Shown: positions 1-7,196 of the stretch, in pieces
Layout of the letters: each line of letters starts with the position of its first letter
Position numbering within the stretch: the stretch's first letter is position 1
Assembly: GCA_017540175.1 (NCBI GenBank)
Contig: JAFYBN010000017.1
Span: 1 to 36,296 of the forward strand
Direction: 5' to 3'
Origin: Clostridia bacterium
Lineage (GTDB): Bacteria; Bacillota; Clostridia; Oscillospirales; CAG-272
DNA length: 36,296 bases
Translations under genes and position numbers: made by a program
The notes under the pieces: generated by a model
Databases searched by the model: none
What the model was told of the DNA's origin: nothing
Seen by the model: the letters and a program-made list of their open reading frames with translations, nothing else

Positions 1-366
1 CATGGAGACCCACCGCTCCTGATCGATCATCTGCACGACGCGGTAGAGGATGGCGGCGTTCGCGATCTTGTTGACGGCGCCGCGGAAGATCTTCCCGAGC
101 ATGCCGCCCTGTTCGCCGAGCTTTTCGAGGATCGCCTTGTATTTCTCCTCGAGCTCCGCGCCTTTGAGGGTGTTCATGTCCGCCCAGCCGTACCCCGCGG
201 GGATGCCCGTGTCGCGCTTATACGGCGGCTTCGCGTACTCGTCGGACATTTTCAGGAAGATCAGGTAGGTGAGCTGTTCCAGATAATCGCCGTAGGAAAC
301 CCCGTCGTCCCGGAGCGGATTGCACATCCCCCAGACTTTGGAGATGATGGTGGTGTTGTCAGACAT
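1..366 (-). CDS. hsdM: Type I restriction-modification DNA methyltransferase subunit M, N-terminal fragment
   Basis: HsdM is the adenine methyltransferase subunit of a type I restriction-modification complex; it works with HsdS, which chooses the site, and HsdR, which cuts. Only the first 122 codons are present, because the gene runs off the left edge in frame. The visible part is the helical HsdM N-terminal domain, with family-typical stretches such as DYLEQLTYLIFLKM and the segment around GYGWADM. The SAM-binding and NPPF catalytic motifs would lie outside the window. The start codon at 366 overlaps the end of the upstream ATPase gene by 8 bp (ATGTCTGA), so the two are probably translationally coupled. 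It is GC-rich like hsdR and unlike the AT-rich ATPase gene next to it. Confidence 0.93.
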   Translation of the reverse strand, partial: MSDNTTIISKVWGMCNPLRDDGVSYGDYLEQLTYLIFLKMSDEYAKPPYKRDTGIPAGYGWADMNTLKGAELEEKYKAILEKLGEQGGMLGKIFRGAVNKIANAAILYRVVQMIDQERWVSM

Positions 367-2395
367 TTTCTCCCCCCCTGTCATCATTGAGTATATCTCT
401 GATGACTTCAAAAACTCCAACAAAGTTCTCAAAGTTTATATTATCAAACGGAGGCTGCTTCTCTAATATCATTTTCGCAAACTTTGATTTAGGCAAGGCA
501 TAGTTAATGTCATTATCATCACTTATACTTGTTACTCTTTCTCCACTTGAACCATCAATTATTGCGATGCTCGAAGAACCACACTTGCTTCCCTTTTCAC
601 AGAATCGATCGATTTCTTTCGCTATGCCACGTTTATCAAACTCTTTTCCAATAAACAATCGACGTGTTATTCCAGTTTTAGGATCATACCATTCAATTCT
701 GATTTCATCATCAGTGTAATAGTGCTCAATACAAATATCAGGGGTATCCACACGATGAGGAGGTATTGGCAGAACAAAAGAATATACATTATTCCCCCAT
801 TTCTTGAACCTCTGACCATCAACAGACATTCTTTTGTTTGTGCTCTCAACATCCCTGTCACAAATAAAGATATATTTCACAGGTTGAGGAAGCTTAGCAA
901 CACTTTCGCACAATTCAACCAACACTTTGTTGCCCATATTCAGCTTATGTTCTGCTGGCTCTTCACTTCCAAGTGGTTCATACTCAAAGAACTCAATATC
1001 AAGATCCTCGAACAAACCACAAAGTGAATCGCTGTTCTTCAGGCTTTCATACGCAGCTTTCAGGTGTTTCCAATCAGTAGAGCCTTCAGTAACTATTATT
1101 GCTTTTTCCCCTAATGGAAGAGCTTCTATTGCTTTGTTTACATCATCTTGAAACATCTCCGTTCCTTTGATATACTCGTATGCTCTCCTAAATTCGGAAA
1201 ATTTCTCTGTAGTTATTTTTTCGGCACTTGGCATTTCATACATACAAAAACCATCTTCACCAAAACAATCTTTCATTCCGAGCAAAAACAAAGGAGCATG
1301 AGAGGTTATGATAAATTGGATTTTGGGAAATAGTTTGATCAATTCTGGAAGTACTTCTTTTTGAAGTATTGAATGTAAGTGCAATTCGATTTCATCGATT
1401 ACAACAATGCCGGTGATTTCATTGGGATGGAAACTTTGATTGATATTATTATTATCAGCATATCTAATAATTGTTGCAAATAGATTAAAAAGCGCAATTT
1501 GTCCTGTTGATAATGAATCAAGAGTTGGGCAAACAGTAGTGTTATCGCAGTTTTTCACAATTCTAAAACGCGAACCACCGCTATTTCTGTAATTCAATTG
1601 AAAATACACTTCTTCGCCCAGTATCTTACTTAAGATCATTTCCAAATTGTTTCTCGACTGTCTAAGCAACAAGAGGTTAGGTGCGCTCGTGTGATCTAAT
1701 CGCAAAGAACTTCCGTCTACTGCGATATCTGCTCGAGAATCAGCAATAACATCCAAAAGCCACTGGAGATTAGTAGAAGTGACATCTTGAACAATAATCG
1801 GGTTTTTTAGCACACCTTTCCAACTTTCGTTTAGTGAAGGGTGCAGGTATTCTTCTGTTTGATAGTATCTGTCTCCCATCCACGATGGTTTTTCATATCG
1901 ATCTGGTCCAAAATAACAAAAAACATTATTGTCCCAGATTTGTGATATCGTCTCTATGTCTGCTGTTACTTGTTTCTTGCTTTCATCGTACTTCCAAGAG
2001 ACAGCAACTGTATCATCATCTATTGCTCTCTTAAATTCATCAACAGCAATGTTACCGTGTTTAAAAATGTATTTACTATTTTTGCTGTTCAAAAATGATA
2101 TATACGAAAACATAAATGAGGTTCCATGATGTATTTCTGCGGCAGATAGTATTTTGTAATATTGATACCCATTCTGTCCGCTTGGAACTCTTGCGTTTGT
2201 GTACGCTTCCCCTGCCATTTCAAAAAAAGCATCAACAATATTTGACAGAACAGTCGATTTACCTGTCCCATTTTCTCCTACTAAAACAACCGGTTTTGGA
2301 TTACCATTCTCAAAAAAAGGAAAATCAATACGGACTTCTGATAATGGCCCCACATTTTTGTCAATTAACTGCTTTATGTACATTCTATTATCCAT
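359..2395 (-). CDS. OLD-like AAA ATPase with TOPRIM nuclease domain, inside the type I RM operon
   Basis: The protein has 678 residues. An ABC/SMC-type ATPase comes first: Walker A GENGTGKS at 40-47, signature-like LSTGQ at 295-299, Walker B ending in ID-E at 333-335, and a TSHAP switch at 364-368. A TOPRIM-like part follows, with the acidic residue in TEGSTDWKHL (E437) and DRD (D513, D515). ATPase plus TOPRIM is the architecture of OLD-family nucleases, which include the Gabija GajA subunit; a DNA-damaging or phage-sensing role is inference. An upstream ATG at 2413 is in frame, but the ATG at 2395 has a GGAGG at the right distance, so I use that. The gene begins 1 bp after hsdS and overlaps hsdM by 8 bp. 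It is strikingly AT-rich compared with hsdR and hsdM, suggesting acquisition. AAA proteins within type I RM loci (Rlo-type genes) are known, but I cannot assign a named family. Confidence 0.85.
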   Translation of the reverse strand: MDNRMYIKQLIDKNVGPLSEVRIDFPFFENGNPKPVVLVGENGTGKSTVLSNIVDAFFEMAGEAYTNARVPSGQNGYQYYKILSAAEIHHGTSFMFSYISFLNSKNSKYIFKHGNIAVDEFKRAIDDDTVAVSWKYDESKKQVTADIETISQIWDNNVFCYFGPDRYEKPSWMGDRYYQTEEYLHPSLNESWKGVLKNPIIVQDVTSTNLQWLLDVIADSRADIAVDGSSLRLDHTSAPNLLLLRQSRNNLEMILSKILGEEVYFQLNYRNSGGSRFRIVKNCDNTTVCPTLDSLSTGQIALFNLFATIIRYADNNNINQSFHPNEITGIVVIDEIELHLHSILQKEVLPELIKLFPKIQFIITSHAPLFLLGMKDCFGEDGFCMYEMPSAEKITTEKFSEFRRAYEYIKGTEMFQDDVNKAIEALPLGEKAIIVTEGSTDWKHLKAAYESLKNSDSLCGLFEDLDIEFFEYEPLGSEEPAEHKLNMGNKVLVELCESVAKLPQPVKYIFICDRDVESTNKRMSVDGQRFKKWGNNVYSFVLPIPPHRVDTPDICIEHYYTDDEIRIEWYDPKTGITRRLFIGKEFDKRGIAKEIDRFCEKGSKCGSSSIAIIDGSSGERVTSISDDNDINYALPKSKFAKMILEKQPPFDNINFENFVGVFEVIRDILNDDRGGENV

Positions 2396-2396
2396 G

Positions 2397-3704
2397 TTAG
2401 ATCCTCCCTTCAAACGCCTGTTTCAAAACAACTTGACGCATAGAATCTGTTTGTTGTAAGGTTGTTATAATTGTCTTTTCAATAGCATCACATACCGATA
2501 AGCGCGATTCTATCTCCGATACAATTTCTCGTTGTTCATCGAACGAAGCAAAAGGAAAGTGTAATGCACGAACCCGCTCTTTGTTCAATGCTTTTTGGTT
2601 ATTCCCAGACCCAACACGTCGCGTATTTTCATAATTCAGCTGAAAGAAATAATATAAATATTCAGGTTGGCATGGTGTCATGGATACAAGGATAGCAGCA
2701 GTATTCTGGTTATGAGCCGCTGGCACTTTGAGTATTGCGGCTTGCCCTCTTGTCTTTCCTTCTCCAATCATTGCCAACATGACAGTTCCAACTGGCTGAA
2801 TCTTAGTTGAAGCGTGTGCTAATCCCTCATCTGTTATCTGTTCTTTTGTTCTATATATATGGGAAAACTGGACTTCGCCACTACTAACCCAGTTGATATT
2901 ACCTTTCCAGTATTCCGGTACTTGTCTGCTTGGTGTAGCACCAACTTCAACAGAAAAAACATCACCTATTCTTAGCTTTAACCATGTCGAAGGAAGATCA
3001 AGATGTATTTCGTTTTCATCACCAGCTATATCTTTATATATGGGATCAATAATCCTAATCGATTCATAATCTGTTTTGGGAGAAATATCACGAGGCTGGT
3101 TACGCCACATAGAAGTAAGTTTTCCCTCAAACGCCTCCTTCAACACCGCCTGTCGATACACCTCAAGCTGCTGCTTCGTCTTTTTCAGCGTCTCCACGCC
3201 CGCGTCCAGCTGGGAGAAGAGTTCTTCGATCCGGGCGACGATGCGCTGCTGTTCGGGAAGGGGAGGGACGGGGATAGTACATTCAGATAGGTATTTGGCT
3301 GGAACTCTCTTCTGACCTGCACTTCCAGTCATATTTCCTTGACACTGTAAACGAAATGCTTTTTGTGAGAGGAAATAAAAGAGCCACTCACGGGTAATTT
3401 GCTCTAAATGAGGGCGTAGTACAATAAACTCTGTACTTCCTGCCCCATATCCATTCAGAAGATTAGAAACTATAGCTCCTTTTCCATTTTCCATACAGGG
3501 TGTTATCTTGGCAAATAGCACATCATCATTCTTGAACACTGAATAACTCTTGATACTAGAAACTGAAATTGTCTGACTGTAATCCACAAAACCCGTTGTT
3601 GAAACTGATTCCATGGGAATAAAGGTTATTATTGTATCTGGGGATAAAGGCACCGTCTTTTTCGGATTTATATCGCATACTTGTGATAGTTTCCAAATTT
3701 CCAT
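2397..3704 (-). CDS. hsdS: Type I restriction-modification specificity subunit S
   Basis: HsdS selects the bipartite DNA target for the HsdM and HsdR subunits. The 435-residue protein is full length for the family and has the usual two-fold layout: target-recognition domain 1 (about 1-145), a helical spacer starting with PPLPEQQRIVARIEEL (about 148-198), target-recognition domain 2 (about 225-380) and a final helical repeat starting at FDEQREIVSEIES. Both helical repeats end in the family-typical K-AFEG. The start at 3704 lies 2 bp after the hsdR stop. No strong ribosome binding site precedes it, so coupling to hsdR translation is likely. The two recognition domains are AT-rich while the first spacer (about 3125-3290) is GC-rich, which fits exchange of recognition domains between alleles. 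The recognised sequence cannot be read from the protein. Confidence 0.93.
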   Translation of the reverse strand: MEIWKLSQVCDINPKKTVPLSPDTIITFIPMESVSTTGFVDYSQTISVSSIKSYSVFKNDDVLFAKITPCMENGKGAIVSNLLNGYGAGSTEFIVLRPHLEQITREWLFYFLSQKAFRLQCQGNMTGSAGQKRVPAKYLSECTIPVPPLPEQQRIVARIEELFSQLDAGVETLKKTKQQLEVYRQAVLKEAFEGKLTSMWRNQPRDISPKTDYESIRIIDPIYKDIAGDENEIHLDLPSTWLKLRIGDVFSVEVGATPSRQVPEYWKGNINWVSSGEVQFSHIYRTKEQITDEGLAHASTKIQPVGTVMLAMIGEGKTRGQAAILKVPAAHNQNTAAILVSMTPCQPEYLYYFFQLNYENTRRVGSGNNQKALNKERVRALHFPFASFDEQREIVSEIESRLSVCDAIEKTIITTLQQTDSMRQVVLKQAFEGRI

Positions 3705-3706
3705 CT

Positions 3707-6445
3707 TTACGCCACCAACTCAACATTCATTTCCATCAAAATCTCCTCATACCGCTCCCCGAACACCTCATAGAATCTGCCCAGTCCGCCGCGGCGGTCG
3801 AAGGGGGTGAGGTCGAGGTCTTCCGGCTCTATGGCGAGGGACGCGGCGATGTGATCCCGGATCAGCCGGAGCCATTCCATCTGCTCCTCCGTGAAGTGAA
3901 CCGCGCCCGCGTTCCGCCGAAGCGTCCACTGCTGGAAGTTGTACCCGACGCGCTCCGCAAACGGCGTGAGGCTGTCCGCCGCTCCCAGCTCGAACCGGAT
4001 GATCGAAATGAGGTCGGCAAGCTGTGTCACCGTGCCGCGCTTCACCTTTTCAGGCTTCTTGATGGCGTAGCAGTCCCACAGCCTCTCCACCGTCACGCCC
4101 TTTTCCGTCAGCTTCCCGTACAGCGCTTTCAGCTTTTCGATCACCATCGGGCGTTCTTTATACGTCTCGCTGTACACGATCCGCAGGGCGATGATCTCGT
4201 CCCGGTTCTCTTCAATGAACTCCCGGAATGTGCGGATCGCGCGGTCCGCGTTCTCTTCCTTCTGGCTGTCGAACCCTGCGAAGAGCACCGAATCGAGGTT
4301 GACGTTGTCGATGATCTGATCGTGGCTCCGCCGGATGTTTTCTACAGTGTCCCGCACGTCGGGATCAAAAAAGGGAGCCGTCGCTTCTGCGAGCATTTCG
4401 TGCTGCGCCGCATTCCGCTGTTCTTCGGTGGGATCGGGCGTCCCGGTGTTTTCGATTGCCCTCTCCCGGATCCGGTCTTCGTCGAAGGCGTCGAGCAGCT
4501 TCCCGGCGACCTCTCCGGCGTCCTCGCCCACCTTGCGGCAGAATACCTGCTTTTCCTCCCGGGTCATGCGGCTGTTCAGGCGGGTGAGCCGGCTGGCGAG
4601 AGAGGTGAGGGTGTCCGCGTCCTTCGCCCCGAGCGCGACGTTCATCATCAGCTCTTTCAGAGAGACGGAGGGTTTGCGTTCCAGCGGGCGAGTGTCCGTC
4701 TTCTTCGATTTCGTGACGCCGACCGCGTCCACGATGACGAAGTGGTCCTTGTTTTCGGTGGCGGAGGGCGTGACCTCCTGCAAGGCTTCCTTGTCGAGCG
4801 TGCGGGTGCCCCGGCCCTTCATCTGCTCGAAATAGTTCCGGCTCCGCACGTCCCGCATGAAAATCAGACATTCGAGCGGCTTGACGTCCGTTCCGGTGGC
4901 GATCATATCCACCGTGACAGCGATGCGGGGATAATACCCGTTCCGGAACGAGCTGAGCACGGATTCCGGGTTTTCCGCCGCATAGGTGATCTTCCGGCAG
5001 AAATCGTTCCCCTCGCCGAACTCGTCCCGCACGATCTGGATGATGTCGTCGGCATGACTGTCGGTCTTGGCGAAGATCAGAGTCTTCGGCACCTCTTTCC
5101 GCCGCGGGAACAGGGTGGTAAAGAGCTGTTCTTTGAACGTGCGGATCACGGTGCGGATCTGGCTGGGGTTGACGATATCGCGGTCGAGCTGAGGCGGGAT
5201 ATAGTTGACGTCCTCGTCCATCTGTTCCCAGCGTTTTTCCCGCGACAGCCGGTTCCGCTTCTCGATCATCTGCTTCATGAGGAACGAGCCGTTTTTCGTG
5301 ACTTCCGTCTCGATCACGAAAACATCCTCGCCGACGTTCACGCCGTCCACGATAGCCTGCTCGCGGGGGTACTCACTGACGATATTCTGCTCGAAGAACG
5401 CGAAGGTCCGGTTGTCCGGCGTCGCGGTCAGTCCGACGATGAAGGCGTCGAAATAGGTCAGCACCTGGCTCCAGACGTTGTAAATGGAGCGGTGACACTC
5501 ATCCACCACGATGCAGTCGAAGAACTCCGGCGGGATCTTTGCGTTGTAGACGACTTCCTTCGGCGCTTTGGTATCCGCCGTCCTGTATTCAGCGAACGGG
5601 GTTTCCTCGAGGGATTCGTCCAGTTCCTCGCCTTTCAGGATGGAATACATCCGCTGGATCGTACTGATGCAGACCTGCACGTCCCGGGAAATGCTGGACG
5701 TTTTCAGCCGCTGGACGCCGTAGATATTGGCGAAGGAGCGGGGATCGTCGTTCGGGACATACGCGCGGAATGCGTCTTCCGCCTGTTCGCCGAGGCTTTT
5801 CGTGTCCACGAGGAACAGGATACGGTTCATTTTGCCGTATTTCAGCAGACGGTAAACCGAGGTAATGGCGGTGAAGGTCTTTCCGGCTCCCGTTGCCATC
5901 TGCACAAGGGCTTTCGGTTTGTTCGCGGCAAAGGAGGCGTCGAGGTTATGGATCGCCGTGATCTGGCACTTCCGGAACCCGGTTTCATCGAATGGGGGAA
6001 AGTGCTTCATGTTGTTCCGGATTGTATCCGGCTGATTCAGAAGGGAGCGCAGGGTTTCCGGACGGAAGAAGGAAAACACGACGCGGGAGCGGAATTTGAG
6101 ATCATGGTAATCCGTAAACCGGACGAGCTTGTCCGTCGCTTCATAGGCAAACCGGATCTCATAATCCGTTTTCATGTATTTGAACACACTGTGCGCGTAA
6201 TCTGAGGACTGGATCTCCACGGTCGTGATATTCTCTCCGAGCTCGCTCTTCTTGGCTTCGATCACACCGACCGGAAGACCGTCCACAAAAAGGGCGTAGT
6301 CCACCGGTCCCGTCGAAGTCGGGAACTCCCGTACTGCCACCCCGGGACCTGCCGACGGATTCAGGCGTTTCATATCCTGTACGATCCAGCCGGACTGTTC
6401 CAGTTTTTTGTCGATCACCGCCCGCGCTTTTGCCTCCGGCGTCAT
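3707..6445 (-). CDS. hsdR: Type I restriction endonuclease subunit R
   Basis: HsdR is the ATP-driven translocase and nuclease of the type I complex. The 912-residue protein begins with a PD-(D/E)xK nuclease domain: D49 in PVDYALF and E63-x-K65 in VIEAKK. A superfamily 2 helicase follows, with Walker A ATGAGKT ending at residue 190, DECH at 315-318, GLTATP, and the late motifs ATGTDVKP and QMKGRGTRT. The C-terminal part carries the coupling region. All key residues seen are intact and the frame is unbroken, so the enzyme is probably functional. The start at 6445 follows a GGAGG. It is the first gene of the operon and is preceded by a good promoter. Length and motif set resemble the shorter HsdR types. 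Confidence 0.95.
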   Translation of the reverse strand: MTPEAKARAVIDKKLEQSGWIVQDMKRLNPSAGPGVAVREFPTSTGPVDYALFVDGLPVGVIEAKKSELGENITTVEIQSSDYAHSVFKYMKTDYEIRFAYEATDKLVRFTDYHDLKFRSRVVFSFFRPETLRSLLNQPDTIRNNMKHFPPFDETGFRKCQITAIHNLDASFAANKPKALVQMATGAGKTFTAITSVYRLLKYGKMNRILFLVDTKSLGEQAEDAFRAYVPNDDPRSFANIYGVQRLKTSSISRDVQVCISTIQRMYSILKGEELDESLEETPFAEYRTADTKAPKEVVYNAKIPPEFFDCIVVDECHRSIYNVWSQVLTYFDAFIVGLTATPDNRTFAFFEQNIVSEYPREQAIVDGVNVGEDVFVIETEVTKNGSFLMKQMIEKRNRLSREKRWEQMDEDVNYIPPQLDRDIVNPSQIRTVIRTFKEQLFTTLFPRRKEVPKTLIFAKTDSHADDIIQIVRDEFGEGNDFCRKITYAAENPESVLSSFRNGYYPRIAVTVDMIATGTDVKPLECLIFMRDVRSRNYFEQMKGRGTRTLDKEALQEVTPSATENKDHFVIVDAVGVTKSKKTDTRPLERKPSVSLKELMMNVALGAKDADTLTSLASRLTRLNSRMTREEKQVFCRKVGEDAGEVAGKLLDAFDEDRIRERAIENTGTPDPTEEQRNAAQHEMLAEATAPFFDPDVRDTVENIRRSHDQIIDNVNLDSVLFAGFDSQKEENADRAIRTFREFIEENRDEIIALRIVYSETYKERPMVIEKLKALYGKLTEKGVTVERLWDCYAIKKPEKVKRGTVTQLADLISIIRFELGAADSLTPFAERVGYNFQQWTLRRNAGAVHFTEEQMEWLRLIRDHIAASLAIEPEDLDLTPFDRRGGLGRFYEVFGERYEEILMEMNVELVA

Positions 6446-6479
6446 CCCGAATTTTCCTCCGCGTTAGCTGCTTCAATAT

Positions 6480-6524
6480 ATAATACTCCAGTATTATTAT
6501 AGCACATCCTGTCGGAATATGCAA
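6480..6524 (-). promoter_or_regulatory. Promoter of the hsdR-hsdS-ATPase-hsdM operon with a palindromic operator-like site
   Basis: On the minus strand, a -35 box TTGCAT (6519-6524) and a -10 box TATAAT (6496-6501) are separated by exactly 17 bp, and TG one base before the -10 makes it an extended -10. The 18-bp sequence ATAATACTCCAGTATTAT (6480-6497) is a perfect inverted repeat with 8-bp arms around a 2-bp centre. It overlaps the -10 edge and the expected start of transcription, where a repressor could block the operon. The promoter is read directly; the operator role is inference. Confidence 0.8.
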
Positions 6525-6562
6525 TCAGTTTTTCCTGATATGAGCTCATTCTCCCATTCATG

Positions 6563-6593
6563 AAAAAACGTGGATTGCAACTGCAAATCCACG
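6563..6593 (-). terminator. Rho-independent terminator after tRNA-Gln
   Basis: On the minus strand a stem with outer arms CGTGGAT and ATCCACG, extended by TGCA/TGCA, is followed directly by six T. It lies 5 bp downstream of tRNA-Gln and ends the tRNA transcript before the restriction operon promoter. Confidence 0.85.
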
Positions 6594-6598
6594 ATAAC

Positions 6599-6669
6599 CT
6601 GGGATGACAGGGGTTGAACCTGTGACAGCGGAGTCAAAGACCGCTGTGTTACCGTTACACCACATCCCA
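6599..6669 (-). tRNA. tRNA-Gln (anticodon TTG)
   Basis: The minus strand folds into a cloverleaf of 71 nt: acceptor arms TGGGATG and CATCCCA with discriminator G, anticodon loop CTTTGAC giving anticodon TTG, and T arm CAGG-TTCAACC-CCTG. The U1-A72 first pair is typical for bacterial tRNA-Gln. The 3' CCA is not encoded. It is cotranscribed with tRNA-Ser and followed by a terminator. Confidence 0.93.
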
Positions 6670-6712
6670 ATGTTCTGAAAAAGGGCCATGCTTCCATGAC
6701 CCTTTTACCTAC

Positions 6713-6801
6713 CGGAGAAGGTGGGATTTGAACCCACGCAGCGCTATTAACGCCCTACGAGATTTCGAGTCACGCCTCTTCGACCTCTTGAGTACTTCTC
6801 C
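6713..6801 (-). tRNA. tRNA-Ser (anticodon CGA)
   Basis: The minus strand gives an 89-nt tRNA with acceptor arms GGAGAAG and CTTCTCC, discriminator G, anticodon loop CTCGAAA (anticodon CGA, reading UCG), a long variable arm as expected for serine, and T arm GTGGG-TTCAAAT-CCCAC. The anticodon stem CGTGA/TCTCG contains one T-T mismatch. No CCA is encoded. There is no convincing promoter directly upstream; the nearest good one lies about 210 bp upstream, behind a partial copy of the same gene. Confidence 0.9.
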
Positions 6802-6803
6802 GT
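6761..6803. repeat. 43-bp direct repeat, copy within tRNA-Ser (mate at 6964-7006)
   Basis: Bases 6761-6803 and 6964-7006 are identical over 43 bp. The first copy covers the 5' half of tRNA-Ser, from the acceptor arm to the 3' side of the anticodon stem. The second copy stands alone. The 160 bp between the copies contain no recognisable gene. Confidence 0.92.
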
Positions 6804-6963
6804 ATATGTCAACCCGGATGATCCGGGAAAACAAGCTATTCAGTTGTTCGGGAAATCGGATAGAAAACTGTCGACCGACCGCCGCGCTGCGCGCAGGTCC
6901 GATTCCCCGCGAACCCGTGCGGCGTAAGGATTTCCGGGAAGCGGCGAGGGACGGGGGGACCCG

Positions 6964-7004
6964 GATTTCGAGTCACGCCTCTTCGACCTCTTGAGTACTT
7001 CTCC
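6964..7004 (-). pseudogene. Truncated duplicate of tRNA-Ser (5' half only)
   Basis: This 41-nt stretch is identical to the 5' part of tRNA-Ser(CGA), including the acceptor 5' strand, the complete D arm, the anticodon loop and the first bases of the 3' anticodon strand. The following sequence (CCGGGTCC on the minus strand) has no variable arm, T arm or acceptor 3' strand, so it cannot form a tRNA. It sits 4-5 nt behind a strong promoter, the position the intact gene should have. It is therefore likely that the original 5' end remained here when about 200 bp were inserted or duplicated. Confidence 0.85.
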
Positions 7005-7014
7005 GTGTTTCGCT

Positions 7015-7043
7015 ATTATATCACAGTTTTTCGGGAAATGCAA
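7015..7043 (-). promoter_or_regulatory. Promoter of the tRNA-Ser/tRNA-Gln transcript
   Basis: On the minus strand TTGCAT (7038-7043) and TATAAT (7015-7020) are spaced by 17 bp. The expected start is around 7008, immediately before the truncated tRNA-Ser copy. If it is the only promoter, the half copy, the 160-bp spacer, tRNA-Ser and tRNA-Gln are one precursor. Confidence 0.82.
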
Positions 7044-7196
7044 GGGGTTTGCCAAATATTTTCGGACGTTTTCGGGGTGGGGTGAAAATCGGCTTCCTTA
7101 TTGCGTTTTGGGGCAGCCGACAGGGGGCGCGGCGGGGGAGCCGCAGTCGGGACGACTTTGCTGCGATTACCAGATATTGCCATTTGAGCCCGTGGG

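Noticed and set aside
3632-6205. 857-codon open frame on the plus strand opposite hsdR
   Set aside because: It is antisense to an intact hsdR with all motifs. Its translation is compositionally biased with no domain, as expected of a shadow frame in GC-rich DNA.
6807-6812. TTGACA on the minus strand just upstream of tRNA-Ser as a -35 box
   Set aside because: It lies about 6 bp before the tRNA, too close for a promoter that would include the 5' end of the gene.
6812-6826. CCCGGAT-ATCCGGG palindrome upstream of tRNA-Ser as a terminator
   Set aside because: There is no T run after it on the minus strand, and a stop here would cut off the tRNA genes from their only good promoter.
6880-6925. T-arm-like GGTTCG stretch in the spacer as remains of a second complete tRNA
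   Set aside because: The flanking bases do not form a T stem, and no acceptor strand complementary to GGAGAAG follows.
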